Shown: positions 37,600-46,701, numbered from the stretch's first letter. The stretch: 64,000 nt of DNA from Martelella lutilitoris (GCF_016598595.1 NZ_CP066786.1:2255501-2319500); one strand, 5' to 3'. The notes: a model not told the origin generated them from the sequence alone. Translations and numbers: made by a program.

Positions 37600-38316
37600 C
37601 TATTGCAGACCGGCGGGGTCGACGATCCCGCCGTCGCATCCGATCGCAGTCCTGCCGGCGCCCTGTATCAAATCTTCCAGAGACGTCCCCGGCGCATACT
37701 TGTCGGATAGACCTATCGTGATCTCGTCTATCAACTGGCGATCTCCATCAGTAACGCAGCTGATCTTGATGCGATCCTTGGCACCGCGCCCGAATGCGCT
37801 ATCAAACGCCTTGGCAATCTCGTCGGCCGAGAGTTCCCTGCCGATATTCGACTGAAACAGCCTGGCGACCTCCGAACCGTTCAATTGCTCAAGCAGGTCC
37901 ACAGACGTCTGGAAGTAGTTTCCCGGCGTGAATCTGGTGCACGCGCCGTGCTTTATCCATTCGTGGCGCTGTAGATTGGATTGTGTCCCCGGCATGACCT
38001 TCTCCAGCGTTTGACGAAGGTCATCGCTCAGCGACAGCGCCGGCAAGGCGTTCCAATTCCCGTTTTCATCTTCGGCGCGGACATCCGCCGCAACGCCGCA
38101 ATAGTTCTCGCCGAGCGGCCAGAGCCCATGCAGCGCGAAATGACCGGCATCAAAGCGGCTTTCCGTCTGGCTCTGGCACTCGGGCTTGTCCTGATGGCCT
38201 TCGCAGAAGGCCGGCTGCCAGCTAACGGCCAGGATCGCCACGGTTTCCCGCGCCATCGCCGGCATCGCCGCAGTCGCCATCATCGATATTCCGATCAAAG
38301 CTGCCTTGATTTTCAT
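37600..38316 (-). CDS. secreted RNase T2 family endoribonuclease
   Basis: A 238-residue protein with a signal peptide (about 1-22). Both active-site blocks are intact: CAS I His63 in FALHGLWP and CAS II His118-Glu119-x-x-Lys122-His123 in RHEWIKHGAC. Six cysteines are available for disulfides in the mature protein. RNase T2 enzymes degrade RNA without metal through 2',3'-cyclic phosphates and act in the periplasm or outside. In this window cpdB, the periplasmic enzyme that consumes such cyclic phosphates, lies 11 kb away. It is not in an operon with its neighbours. Confidence 0.9.
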   Translation of the reverse strand: MKIKAALIGISMMATAAMPAMARETVAILAVSWQPAFCEGHQDKPECQSQTESRFDAGHFALHGLWPLGENYCGVAADVRAEDENGNWNALPALSLSDDLRQTLEKVMPGTQSNLQRHEWIKHGACTRFTPGNYFQTSVDLLEQLNGSEVARLFQSNIGRELSADEIAKAFDSAFGRGAKDRIKISCVTDGDRQLIDEITIGLSDKYAPGTSLEDLIQGAGRTAIGCDGGIVDPAGLQ

Positions 38317-38395
38317 TTCTCCCCCCGATCACCCAAAGTTGAAACCGACGCAGGATACCTGCCGGCTGCAGAGTTTTTAATACAAGTCGCGGGAA

Positions 38396-38422
38396 AATGG
38401 CCTGGTTGAGCGCCAGGCCATT
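38396..38422 (-). terminator. intrinsic terminator after the RidA gene
   Basis: A 10-bp perfect hairpin (38396-38405 with 38413-38422). On the minus strand it continues into TTTTCCCG, about 25 bases after the ridA stop. Confidence 0.78.
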
Positions 38423-38444
38423 CCAGTCCAAACGGCGTCGCGGA

Positions 38445-38789
38445 TCAGTCGAGCGCCGCCGTCACGGTAAACTCGACGAGAATCTCGGGCTTGGCGAGTT
38501 CGGCCTGGCTGGTGGCGCGCGCCGGCGGGTTTTCCGGATCGATCCAGTCCTTCCACACGGCGTTCATCTCGGCGAAATCGCCCATGTCCTTCAGGTAGAT
38601 CAGCGTCTGCAGAAGCTTCGACTTGTCGCTGCCGGCGGCGGCAAGCAGCCGGTCAACCTTGGCAAGGCAATCCTTCGCCTGCTCAGTCACGGTCGCGCCC
38701 GAACCGGTCTGGCCGGACAGATAGACGGTGTTGCCATGAACCACGGCGCCGGTCATCAAAGGGCCAGTTTCGATACGTTTTACAGTCAT
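38445..38789 (-). CDS. RidA/YjgF family protein
   Basis: A 114-residue trimeric enamine/imine deaminase-like protein. The conserved arginine lies in PPARATSQAELAKPEILVEF, where canonical RidA has PxRxxVxxxxLP; the Thr-Ser change suggests a subfamily other than classical RidA. Such proteins destroy reactive 2-aminoacrylate. It is 36 bp after the DUF442 gene on the same strand, so an operon is likely. The terminator at 38396-38422 ends it. Confidence 0.88.
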   Translation of the reverse strand: MTVKRIETGPLMTGAVVHGNTVYLSGQTGSGATVTEQAKDCLAKVDRLLAAAGSDKSKLLQTLIYLKDMGDFAEMNAVWKDWIDPENPPARATSQAELAKPEILVEFTVTAALD

Positions 38790-38825
38790 TTATGCGATCT
38801 TTCCAAAGTTGTTTGTAAACTGTCG

Positions 38826-39164
38826 TCAGCCGCGGAACCGCTTCGCCTCTTCGTAGATGCGGGTGGAGCGGGCACCGGACCGGCAATAGCCGAGCACCGG
38901 CTTTTCGAGATCATCCAGCGCGTCGACCATGCCGGTCACCGCGTCCGGGGTCAGTCCCATGCCGCCGACCGGCACATGGGCGACGTAAAGGCCTTCCTTC
39001 TCGGCGGCAGCCGCGACCTCAGCAAAGGCGGGTTGGCCGGGCTCCTCCTCGTCGGGCCTGTGGCAGACGATGGACCTGTAGCCGGCCGCCTTGATCTCGG
39101 CGACGTCTTCCGGGGTGATCTGCTCGCTTACGGCATAAAAATCATCGATCGGACGGATATTCAT
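38826..39164 (-). CDS. DUF442/TIGR01244 phosphatase-like (Blh N-terminal type) protein
   Basis: A 112-residue protein with the cysteine phosphatase-like loop Cys94-Arg-Ser-Gly-Ala-Arg99-Ser. The same domain is fused to a lactamase-fold sulfide/persulfide dioxygenase in Blh proteins, linking it to sulfide metabolism or signalling. Here it stands alone. Opening segment NIRPIDDFYAVSEQITPEDV is typical of TIGR01244. It lies upstream of ridA in a probable two-gene operon. Substrate unknown. Confidence 0.85.
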   Translation of the reverse strand: MNIRPIDDFYAVSEQITPEDVAEIKAAGYRSIVCHRPDEEEPGQPAFAEVAAAAEKEGLYVAHVPVGGMGLTPDAVTGMVDALDDLEKPVLGYCRSGARSTRIYEEAKRFRG

Positions 39165-39229
39165 TCCGGCACTCCTTGCGTTTTGTCAGGAAATTAAGAC
39201 AAAAGCGCATCAATGCAAGGGCGTAGGGC

Positions 39230-40066
39230 TCAAGAGAAACGGATGCGCAGGCGAAACGTCCGGGATTCGTCCGGCGAAAGCGGCGCCAGGGCGCCCTCCT
39301 CCGCCAGTTTCCGCCGGCTGGTCCAGCGATGCGAGGCAGGCTCGATGCCGACGATATGGGCCGGCGCTTCCTGGTTACGCCAGACCTGCAGGAAAGGCAG
39401 CGTCGCCGTATCCACCTCGAGATGGAACGACAACCCGCCAAGGGCGGCGATCGGGCCGAAACGCGTCGCCGACCAGCCGTCTTCGCCGGCGACCGCCGGC
39501 ACGCAGAAAATGCCGTGGTCACCCTCGCCGAAGCGCCAGGGCAGCGATTTTTCCGGCAGCGAGCGGCTCTCCAGCCGCACGCCGTCATCGAGGTGCCTGG
39601 CTCCGAAATTGATATGATACATCATCATCGCCGGCAGCGGGCGATCCGACTTGTTGATCACGACGTCGGTGAGTTCCAGAACGCCTGAGGTCCCGTTCAG
39701 CGTCCACTGACGCTCGATTAGCATCTCGCCGCCATTGGCGGTAGCGACCGGGATATGGCAGACGCATTCCGCGCCCATATCGCTGATCTCCAACGATTTC
39801 ACCGCCGCCGCGTTGCCTGAGGCGGAGCCATGCAGCGGAAAGAAACGGCCCTCGTCCCCCTCCACCGGTTCGGGATGACGGATATGGTCCGGACCGCAGG
39901 TGAACAGAAAGCCTTCGAGCGAATGATCGATCCGGGCATCGCCGTCATCGGGAATCGCCCGCTTCGGCGCGATGTCGATGCCGGCGACGACACAGCCGGC
40001 GATATCCATGACGGAGGTGGGATCAAGAAAGACGCGGGGACCGTTACCGGCGGCAAATTCGATCAT
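39230..40066 (-). CDS. aldose-epimerase-like protein (DUF4432 type)
   Basis: A 278-residue beta-rich protein with the galactose mutarotase-like fold: RHPEPVEGDEGRFFPLHGSASGN, an internal MMMYHINFGARHLDDG box and C-terminal SRTFRLRIRFS. The HGSASG and YHINFG motifs hold histidines where mutarotases place catalytic and sugar-binding residues. The substrate is not known. The ATG at 40066 is chosen; a TTG at 40099 in the same frame has no better site. It is monocistronic and divergent from the L,D-transpeptidase. Confidence 0.75.
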   Translation of the reverse strand: MIEFAAGNGPRVFLDPTSVMDIAGCVVAGIDIAPKRAIPDDGDARIDHSLEGFLFTCGPDHIRHPEPVEGDEGRFFPLHGSASGNAAAVKSLEISDMGAECVCHIPVATANGGEMLIERQWTLNGTSGVLELTDVVINKSDRPLPAMMMYHINFGARHLDDGVRLESRSLPEKSLPWRFGEGDHGIFCVPAVAGEDGWSATRFGPIAALGGLSFHLEVDTATLPFLQVWRNQEAPAHIVGIEPASHRWTSRRKLAEEGALAPLSPDESRTFRLRIRFS

Positions 40067-40198
40067 CTTTTTAACCAAGTCTCGAGATAACGGAAACAAG
40101 CGCGTTCAGCGAGCGTTCACCTGACAAGCGCCTGAATAGGCAGAGGCCACGCTAGGCGAAACACCGCGCCAATAACAGCGACAAAATGCATCGAGACC

Positions 40199-41515
40199 AT
40201 GAAAAAAGCGACGTTTTACACTATTCCCTTGATGATCGCCGCGCTCGCCCTGCCGGCAACCGCCGCCCATGCGCATGAACCGCTCTACAAGAACGGGCGG
40301 CAGATCTTCCTTGTCGCGCCGGACGGAAGCCTGCTCGACTACATCCCCGAATATGGAAGCGTGGTGATGGGGCGGGACGGCCGGGGACGGCCGATCCTGC
40401 TTGATCGAAACGGCAATCTGGTTGCAACCGAGATGTCTGCCGGCGATTACCGCGCTATTCGCGACAGCTATGGCGGCGCGCCGGCCCCGGCGGCCAACGG
40501 CTGGGGCCGCAGGGACTGGCGGCAGAACGACGACCGCTTCGCCGAAACGCCGCCGCCGCGCTGGAATGACGGCCCGCGTGCAGCTTTCCCCCAGGCGCCC
40601 GCGATCCCGGCGCCGGCCAATCCCGATACCTCGGGGGAGCGCCCAGCCGCGAGAACGAGCAGCGCGAAGGCCGACATGAATGTTGTCGCGCTTCAGGTGT
40701 TTCTCGACCGCAACGGCACATCGCCCGGCGTTATCGACGGGCTGATGGGCGACAATGTCCGCAAGGCGCTTGAGGCCTATGCCGAGAAGAGCGGTCGCGC
40801 GATCGACCCGGAGGCCGACAAGGAGACCATCCTGCAATCGCTGTCGCTGGAGGGCGGCCTGCCGGTGCGGACCTATACGATCACCGCCGAAGACGCGGCC
40901 GGCCCCTATGTCGCGAGCATCCCCTCGGACTATGGCGAGAAGGCGCAACTACCCGCGCTTTCCTATACTTCTGTTTCCGAGATGCTGGCCGAGAAATTCC
41001 ATATGGATGAAGCTCTCCTCAAGACGCTCAACCCCGATGCCGATTTCTCCCGACCGGGCACCGTCATCAAGGTGGTCACCCCCGGCGGAAAGCAGAAGGG
41101 CGCCGTAGCCCGCATCATCGCCGACAAGGGCCGCAAGCAGCTGTTCGCCTATGATGCGGAGGGCGGGCTCGTCGCCGCTTATCCGGCCACCATCGGCTCC
41201 AACGACACGCCCTCGCCCTCCGGCACCGTCACCGTCGAGCGGATCGCGATCGATCCGAACTATACCTATGACCCGAAAAAGAACTTCAAGCAGGGCGACA
41301 ATGACCGGGTTCTGACCATCAATCCGGGTCCGAACGGGCCGGTCGGCAATGTCTGGATCGCGCTGTCGAAGCCGAGCTACGGCATCCACGGCACGCCCGA
41401 CCCCGACAGGATCGGCAAGACCTCCAGCCACGGTTGCGTGCGCTTGACAAACTGGGACGCGCAGGAACTGGCCGGCATGGTCAGCCCGGGCGTCACGGTC
41501 GAGTTCATCGACTGA
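40199..41515 (+). CDS. L,D-transpeptidase (YkuD family)
   Basis: A 438-residue periplasmic enzyme with a signal peptide (about 1-25). A DUF-like N-terminal part (about 30-85), a Pro-rich linker (about 90-155) and a peptidoglycan-binding-like region (about 160-220) precede the YkuD domain (about 305-438). The catalytic motif reads HGTPDPDRIGKTSSHGCVRL, with His about 395 and Cys413. Such enzymes make 3-3 peptidoglycan cross-links or attach outer-membrane proteins, both important in rhizobia. It is monocistronic. Confidence 0.92.
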   Translation: MKKATFYTIPLMIAALALPATAAHAHEPLYKNGRQIFLVAPDGSLLDYIPEYGSVVMGRDGRGRPILLDRNGNLVATEMSAGDYRAIRDSYGGAPAPAANGWGRRDWRQNDDRFAETPPPRWNDGPRAAFPQAPAIPAPANPDTSGERPAARTSSAKADMNVVALQVFLDRNGTSPGVIDGLMGDNVRKALEAYAEKSGRAIDPEADKETILQSLSLEGGLPVRTYTITAEDAAGPYVASIPSDYGEKAQLPALSYTSVSEMLAEKFHMDEALLKTLNPDADFSRPGTVIKVVTPGGKQKGAVARIIADKGRKQLFAYDAEGGLVAAYPATIGSNDTPSPSGTVTVERIAIDPNYTYDPKKNFKQGDNDRVLTINPGPNGPVGNVWIALSKPSYGIHGTPDPDRIGKTSSHGCVRLTNWDAQELAGMVSPGVTVEFID

Positions 41516-41712
41516 GCCGTCCTCAAACGAACGACCGCCGCCGCCATTCAGCCGGGGTGACGTTGACCGTTTACAAAAACAGGCGCGCCCCGTCTTCGCA
41601 AATGCGAAATCTTCGTTTATGTTCGGACCTATAGTTTAGCAAATTCCGATATTTCAAAACTCATTGCGGCTTCCGCTGCAGCGGCGGTCAGATTTAGCGG
41701 CTGGTTCCGGAC

Positions 41713-42336
41713 ATGAACGATATTACCTCCTTCGAGATCATAGGCATGTTTTCCGAAATCGCGGCGGCTGTGTCGTGCAACAGCCACTGGCTGAGCCGGC
41801 TCGACGCGGTGGCCGGGGACGGCGACCATGGCGAGGTCATGGCAGCCGCCTTCACGGCGATGGAACAGCAACTTGCGGCACTCGACCCCTCCTCCGTCAC
41901 GCCGGCGCGCGTGTTCGACATGGCGGCGGAAACCTTCCTGACCATCGATTCGGCCTCGGCCCGGCTTTACGCCTCAGCTTTCCGCCGCGCGGGCAGCACG
42001 CTTCCAGGCCGGCATGTGATCACCGAGGCGGAGTTCGACCGCGCCTTCGAGGCAATGGCGAACGGGATCATCGCGCATGGTCAGGCGAATGCACCGCACA
42101 AGAACATGGTCGATGCCTGGCAGCCGGCCCTCTCGGCCTATCTTTCGGCAAGAAACAATGGCGGCGACCTCGGCGCCTGTCTGACGGAGGCCGCCGACGC
42201 AGCGCTTGCTGGCGCTGATCCGGATCCGCTGAGGCCAGACCCCCTGCCCTTTGCCCACCCGGACAGGGTGATGGACCCGGGCTGCGCCTCTGCCGTGCTT
42301 ATCATCCGTTCGATTCGCTACGCCCTGCAGGACTGA
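41713..42336 (+). CDS. stand-alone DhaL-like (dihydroxyacetone kinase subunit L) protein
   Basis: A 207-residue helical barrel protein. The ADP/Mg site is visible as Asp31, Asp36 and Asp38 in LDAVAGDGDHG, and KNMVDAWQPAL matches the conserved DhaL helix. DhaL normally works with DhaK and a phosphotransferase protein or with a fused kinase. No DhaK or DhaM is nearby. It may therefore be a partner for a kinase encoded elsewhere, or have a new substrate. The 197-bp upstream region has no clear signal. Confidence 0.78.
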   Translation: MNDITSFEIIGMFSEIAAAVSCNSHWLSRLDAVAGDGDHGEVMAAAFTAMEQQLAALDPSSVTPARVFDMAAETFLTIDSASARLYASAFRRAGSTLPGRHVITEAEFDRAFEAMANGIIAHGQANAPHKNMVDAWQPALSAYLSARNNGGDLGACLTEAADAALAGADPDPLRPDPLPFAHPDRVMDPGCASAVLIIRSIRYALQD

Positions 42337-42421
42337 CGCCGGACACGATCAAAAGCTTCGGGTCTTTTCTCGCGCGACGCCGGCCCTACATCATGGCCAT
42401 TCATCGCCGTGACGGGACGCC

Positions 42422-43852
42422 ATGCCAGACAAGACACCTGCCATCTACTGGATCCGCAAGGACCTCCGCCTCACCGACAATCGCGCGCTTCTTGCTGCCT
42501 GCGAAGACGCGCGGCCGGTTATCCCGGTCTTCATCCGCGAAGACGACAGCGCCGGCGCGCTTGGCGGCGCGCAGGCCTGGTGGCTGGAACGCTCGCTCGC
42601 CCGCCTTGCAGAAGCTTACGAGAAGAGCGGCTCCAGGCTGATCCTGAAAAGCGGCGATCCGGCAGACGTCATCTTCGCGCTGATCGCGGAAACCGGCGCG
42701 CAATCCGTCTTCTGGAACCGGCGCTATACGCCGGACGGCATCGAGACCGACACGGCGCTGAAGAAGAAACTCAAGGATGCGGGTCTTCACGTCGAAAGCT
42801 TTGCCGGCCACATTCTGCATGAACCCTCGAAATTCAAGACCAAGTCTGGCGGGCCCTACAAGGTCTATACGCCCTTCTGGAAGGCATTTTCCGCAGAATC
42901 TAGCGTGCCGGATCCGCTCGACGCGCCGGAAAAACTGACGGCAGCGAAGACGATGCCGGAAAGCGAGAAACTCTCCGACTGGGGACTTTATCCCGGAAAG
43001 CCCGACTGGGCGGCAGACTTCGATGCGCTCTGGACGCCGGGGGAAGCCGGGGCCCGCGACAGGTTGGAGCGCTTCATTGACGAAATCGCCGAACACTATG
43101 CCGCTTCGCGCGACCGGCCGGATATCGAGGCGACCTCCATGCTCTCTCCGCATCTGGCGCTCGGCGAGATTTCGCCGGCGACCATCTGGCATCGGATCGA
43201 CAGCGCCAAAAATCTCTCGGCGGAAAACAGGAAGAAATTCCTGCAGGAACTGGTCTGGCGGGATTTCTGCCACCACCTTCTGTTCCACGCCCCCGCGCTC
43301 GCGACCAAGAACTGGAACGACCGCTTCGACGGCTTTGAATGGGTCGAGGACGACAACGCCCTTGCGGCCTGGAGGAAGGGCGAGACCGGCTATCCGATCG
43401 TCGATGCCGGCCTGCGCCAGCTCTGGCGCGAAGGCACGATGCACAACCGGGTGCGGATGATCGCCGCCTCCTTCCTGGTCAAGGACCTGATGATCGACTG
43501 GCGCAAGGGGGAAGAATGGTTCCGCGACACGCTGGTCGATGCCGATCCCGCTTCCAATCCGGCCAACTGGCAGTGGGTGGCCGGCTCCGGCGCGGATGCC
43601 TCGCCCTTCTTCCGTATTTTCAATCCGGTGCTGCAGGGCGAGAAATTCGATCCCGACGGCGCCTATGTCCGCCGGTACGTGCCGGAGCTTGCGGCATTGC
43701 CGGCAAAACACATCCACGCGCCCTTCGATGCGCCGAAAGCCGTACTGGAGGAAGCCGGCGTCACGCTCGGCGAGACCTATCCGGAGCCGATCGTCGATCA
43801 CAAGGCGGCCCGCAAACGCGCGCTTGCGGCCTTCGAAAAGATCAAGGACTGA
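42422..43852 (+). CDS. phrB: deoxyribodipyrimidine photolyase
   Basis: A 476-residue FAD enzyme that uses blue light to split cyclobutane pyrimidine dimers. The N-terminal antenna domain starts IYWIRKDLRLTDN, and the FAD-binding C-terminal half has EGTMHNRVRMIAASFL and NWQWVAGSGADASPFFRIFNP. These are class I CPD photolyase features. Length matches the family. It is 85 bp after the DhaL gene and 99 bp before cysK. Confidence 0.95.
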   Translation: MPDKTPAIYWIRKDLRLTDNRALLAACEDARPVIPVFIREDDSAGALGGAQAWWLERSLARLAEAYEKSGSRLILKSGDPADVIFALIAETGAQSVFWNRRYTPDGIETDTALKKKLKDAGLHVESFAGHILHEPSKFKTKSGGPYKVYTPFWKAFSAESSVPDPLDAPEKLTAAKTMPESEKLSDWGLYPGKPDWAADFDALWTPGEAGARDRLERFIDEIAEHYAASRDRPDIEATSMLSPHLALGEISPATIWHRIDSAKNLSAENRKKFLQELVWRDFCHHLLFHAPALATKNWNDRFDGFEWVEDDNALAAWRKGETGYPIVDAGLRQLWREGTMHNRVRMIAASFLVKDLMIDWRKGEEWFRDTLVDADPASNPANWQWVAGSGADASPFFRIFNPVLQGEKFDPDGAYVRRYVPELAALPAKHIHAPFDAPKAVLEEAGVTLGETYPEPIVDHKAARKRALAAFEKIKD

Positions 43853-43951
43853 AATCAGTTTGCGCCGACACGGACAATCGCGCAATGGTTTTCCTTGGCA
43901 GGGCCCGCCCGTCCGGTCCATAGCAGGCCAAACATCAAGGATTTTACGACC

Positions 43952-44983
43952 ATGACGACACACAACACGGTCATCGATCTCATCGGCAACACGCCGCTGG
44001 TCAAGCTGAAGGCGGCTTCGGAGGCGACGGGCTGCGCCATCTACGGCAAGGCCGAGTTTTTGAACCCCGGCCAGTCGGTCAAGGACCGCGCTGCGCTCTA
44101 TATCATCCGCGATGCCGAGCGGCGGGGCCTGATCGCGCCCGGCGGCACCATTGTCGAAGGAACGGCCGGCAATACCGGCATCGGCTTTGCCATGGTCGCC
44201 AACGCGCTCGGCTACAAGACTGTGATCGTTATTCCCGAAACCCAGGCCGAGGAGAAGAAGGACGCGCTGCGCCTCCTCGGCGCGAAGCTCGTCGAGGTGC
44301 CGGCGAAACCCTATCGCGACCCGAACAACTACGTGAAGCTTTCCGGCCGTCTCGCCGAGCAGTTGGCGAAGAGCGAGCCGAACGGCGCAATCTGGGCCAA
44401 CCAGTTTGACAATACCGCCAACCGCAATGCCCATATCGAGACGACGGCGGAGGAGATCTGGCGCGATACGGACGGCAAGATCGACGGGTTCATCTGCGCC
44501 GTCGGCTCGGGCGGCACGCTTGCCGGCACCGCCATGGGGCTGAAGGCGAAGAACAGGGATATCAAGATCGGCATTGCCGACCCCGAGGGCGCCGCGCTTT
44601 TCGAATATTACACGAATGGCGAACTGAAGAGCGAGGGCGGCTCCATCACCGAGGGCATCGGCCAGGGCCGCATCACCGCCAATCTCGAGGGCTTTGCGCC
44701 CGACTTCGCCTTCCGCATCGCCGACAGCGAGGCCCTGCCGCTGATATTCGATCTGGTCGCCCATGAGGGCTTGTGCCTTGGCGGTTCATCGGGCATCAAT
44801 ATAGCCGGCGCCATCCGGCTTGCGCGCGAGCTCGGCCCCGGCCACACCATCGTCACCGTGCTCTGTGACTATGGTAACCGGTACCAGTCGAAGCTCTACA
44901 ACCCTTCCTTCCTCAAGGAAAAGGGCCTGCCCGTGCCGGAATGGCTGACGGCGCAAACGGAGATCGCCGTACCGTTCGAATAG
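43952..44983 (+). CDS. cysK: cysteine synthase (O-acetylserine sulfhydrylase)
   Basis: A 343-residue pyridoxal-phosphate enzyme of the beta family that makes cysteine from O-acetylserine and sulfide. The PLP lysine is Lys44 in NPGQSVKDRAA; the phosphate loop reads GTAGNTGIG and GSGGTLAG. It is longer than classical CysK (about 310-320) by a C-terminal stretch (TQTEIAVPFE end). The ATG at 43952 follows AAGGA; an in-frame Met at 43895 lacks a site. Two palindromic repeats follow the stop. Confidence 0.93.
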   Translation: MTTHNTVIDLIGNTPLVKLKAASEATGCAIYGKAEFLNPGQSVKDRAALYIIRDAERRGLIAPGGTIVEGTAGNTGIGFAMVANALGYKTVIVIPETQAEEKKDALRLLGAKLVEVPAKPYRDPNNYVKLSGRLAEQLAKSEPNGAIWANQFDNTANRNAHIETTAEEIWRDTDGKIDGFICAVGSGGTLAGTAMGLKAKNRDIKIGIADPEGAALFEYYTNGELKSEGGSITEGIGQGRITANLEGFAPDFAFRIADSEALPLIFDLVAHEGLCLGGSSGINIAGAIRLARELGPGHTIVTVLCDYGNRYQSKLYNPSFLKEKGLPVPEWLTAQTEIAVPFE

Positions 44984-45031
44984 AGCGTTTCCGGGAAAAA
45001 CGGATACCGGTTTTCCGTCCGGAAACGCGCT
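44984..45031. repeat. palindromic repeat element 1 between cysK and alaX
   Basis: Outer arms AGCGTTTCCGG (44984-44994) and CCGGAAACGCGCT (45019-45031) with an inner near-palindrome around ACGGATACCGG. It is of the type scattered in rhizobial and related genomes. Confidence 0.65.
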
Positions 45032-45045
45032 AAAACAAAGAGGTA

Positions 45046-45081
45046 GAGCGCTTTCGCAATCCGGTGAAAGCGGAAGCGCTC
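45046..45081. repeat. palindromic repeat element 2 between cysK and alaX
   Basis: Arms GAGCGCTT (45046-45053) and AAGCGCTC (45074-45081) are perfect complements around a 20-nt interior. It lies 14 bp after element 1 and 13 bp before the alaX ATG, so it would be in the alaX leader. Confidence 0.6.
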
Positions 45082-45094
45082 CAGAAAGTGACCC

Positions 45095-45817
45095 ATGCCT
45101 GTTGATGCCCTCTTCCGCGACGATTTCTACCTTCAACGGTGCGATGCGGTGGTCACGACGGTGCATGAGGACGGTACGTTCGAAACCGACCGGACCTGTT
45201 TCTACGCAACCTCCGGTGGCCAGCCGGGCGATACGGGCACGGCCGTTCGTGCCGACGGTTCGACGCTTCGCCTCGACGTGACCCGCAACGGCGACGGCAA
45301 GGACGTCATCCTCCATGTTCCCGCGGAAGGCGAAGCCCCGCCATCCCCCGGCGAAAACCTGTCGCTTGCGATCGACTGGCCGCGCCGGTTGAAGCTGATG
45401 CGCATGCACACCGCCTGTCACCTTCTCTCGGTCGTCTGTCCCTTTCCGATCACCGGCGCAGCCGTCGGCGAGGACGAATCGCGCGTCGATTTCGACATGA
45501 GCGAGACCGTCGACAAGCAGGCGGTGACCGAAGCGATGATGAGGCTCGTCGATGAGAATCATCCGGTCTACGTGCAGTGGATCAGCGACGAAGAGCTTGT
45601 CGCCAGTCCCGAAATCGTCAAATCGAAGAATGTCCGCCCGCCCATGGGCATGGGACGGATTTCGCTTGTGTGCATCGGCGAGGGTTCGTCGGTTGACAGC
45701 CAGCCCTGCGGCGGTACCCATGTGGCCTCGACGGGAGAGGTCGGCGCCATCCACATCGGCAAGATCGAAAAGAAGGGCCGCGAGAACCGTCGCTTCCGCA
45801 TCCGCTTCGGCGCGTGA
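45095..45817 (+). CDS. alaX: trans-editing alanyl-tRNA hydrolase AlaX
   Basis: A 240-residue free-standing editing domain that removes wrongly attached serine or glycine from tRNA-Ala. Zinc ligands are His105 and His109 (HTACH) and Cys205 and His209 (CGGTH). The N-terminal FYATSGGQPGDTG loop is the usual AlaRS editing feature. No synthetase domain is present. It is followed 29 bp later by sseA, so the two may be co-transcribed. Confidence 0.93.
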   Translation: MPVDALFRDDFYLQRCDAVVTTVHEDGTFETDRTCFYATSGGQPGDTGTAVRADGSTLRLDVTRNGDGKDVILHVPAEGEAPPSPGENLSLAIDWPRRLKLMRMHTACHLLSVVCPFPITGAAVGEDESRVDFDMSETVDKQAVTEAMMRLVDENHPVYVQWISDEELVASPEIVKSKNVRPPMGMGRISLVCIGEGSSVDSQPCGGTHVASTGEVGAIHIGKIEKKGRENRRFRIRFGA

Positions 45818-45846
45818 GCCCATATTGTTTCAAGGAGTATGATCGA

Positions 45847-46698
45847 ATGAGTGCTGAAAGCCGGTTTGTCGTTTCGCCGGATTGGGTGACCGAGCGCCTG
45901 AACAGGCCCGGATTTTCCGTCATCGACGCCTCCTGGTATCTGCCCGCCCACAACCGCGACGGCAAGGCCGAATACGCCGAGGGTCATATTCCCGGCGCCG
46001 TCTTCTTCGATCACGACGAAATCGCTGACACCACGACGGGCCTGCCGCACTCCCTGCCCGCGCCGGAATTCTTCGCCGCCGAAATGGGAAAGCGCGGCAT
46101 CAGCGAACGCCATACCGTCGTCGTCTATGACGGGCCCGGCTTCTTCTCCGCGCCGCGCCTGTGGTGGCTGCTGCGGGTCATGGGCGCAAGCGACGTCTAT
46201 GTGCTGAACGGCGGCTTTGATGGCTGGAAGGCGAAAGGTCACCCGGTCGAAACCGGACTGCCGGAGCCGCAGCCAGCGACCTTCACGCCGCGCCTTGCCG
46301 CCGAAAGGATCACGTCGTTTTCCGCAATGCGCGATATCGTCGCTTCCGGCAGCCGCCAGATCGCCGATGCGCGCGGCCCCGGCCGGTTTGCCGCCGAAGA
46401 CCCCGAACCCCGGCCGGGCATGCGCGCGGGCCATATGCCCGGCGCGAAAAACCTGCCCGCCGCCGCCTTTTCGAAGGACGGCCGGTTTCTCGCCAATGAC
46501 GAGTTGAAGGCGCTTTTCGATGATGCCGGGATCGATCTTGATCGCCCGGTGGTGACCAGTTGCGGCTCCGGCGTGACGGCGGCGATCATCACGCTGGCGC
46601 TTGAAAGCCTCGGCCACGAGGACAACAGTCTCTATGACGGCTCCTGGTCGGAATGGGGTGGTCGCGACGACACCGCCATTGTTACCGGAAAGGCATAA
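45847..46698 (+). CDS. sseA: 3-mercaptopyruvate sulfurtransferase
   Basis: A 283-residue two-domain rhodanese that moves sulfur from 3-mercaptopyruvate to acceptors such as thioredoxin. The active loop is Cys239-Gly-Ser-Gly-Val-Thr, the CG(S/T)GVT signature that separates mercaptopyruvate sulfurtransferase from thiosulfate rhodanese. The ATG at 45847 follows AAGGAG; the in-frame Met at 45814 overlaps alaX. Its role fits with the nearby cysteine synthase. Confidence 0.95.
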   Translation: MSAESRFVVSPDWVTERLNRPGFSVIDASWYLPAHNRDGKAEYAEGHIPGAVFFDHDEIADTTTGLPHSLPAPEFFAAEMGKRGISERHTVVVYDGPGFFSAPRLWWLLRVMGASDVYVLNGGFDGWKAKGHPVETGLPEPQPATFTPRLAAERITSFSAMRDIVASGSRQIADARGPGRFAAEDPEPRPGMRAGHMPGAKNLPAAAFSKDGRFLANDELKALFDDAGIDLDRPVVTSCGSGVTAAIITLALESLGHEDNSLYDGSWSEWGGRDDTAIVTGKA

Positions 46699-46701
46699 GG
46701 C

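Noticed and set aside
42401..44764. 787-codon minus-strand open frame across photolyase and cysK
   Set aside because: It runs antisense through two well-recognised genes and has no recognisable domain or ribosome site.
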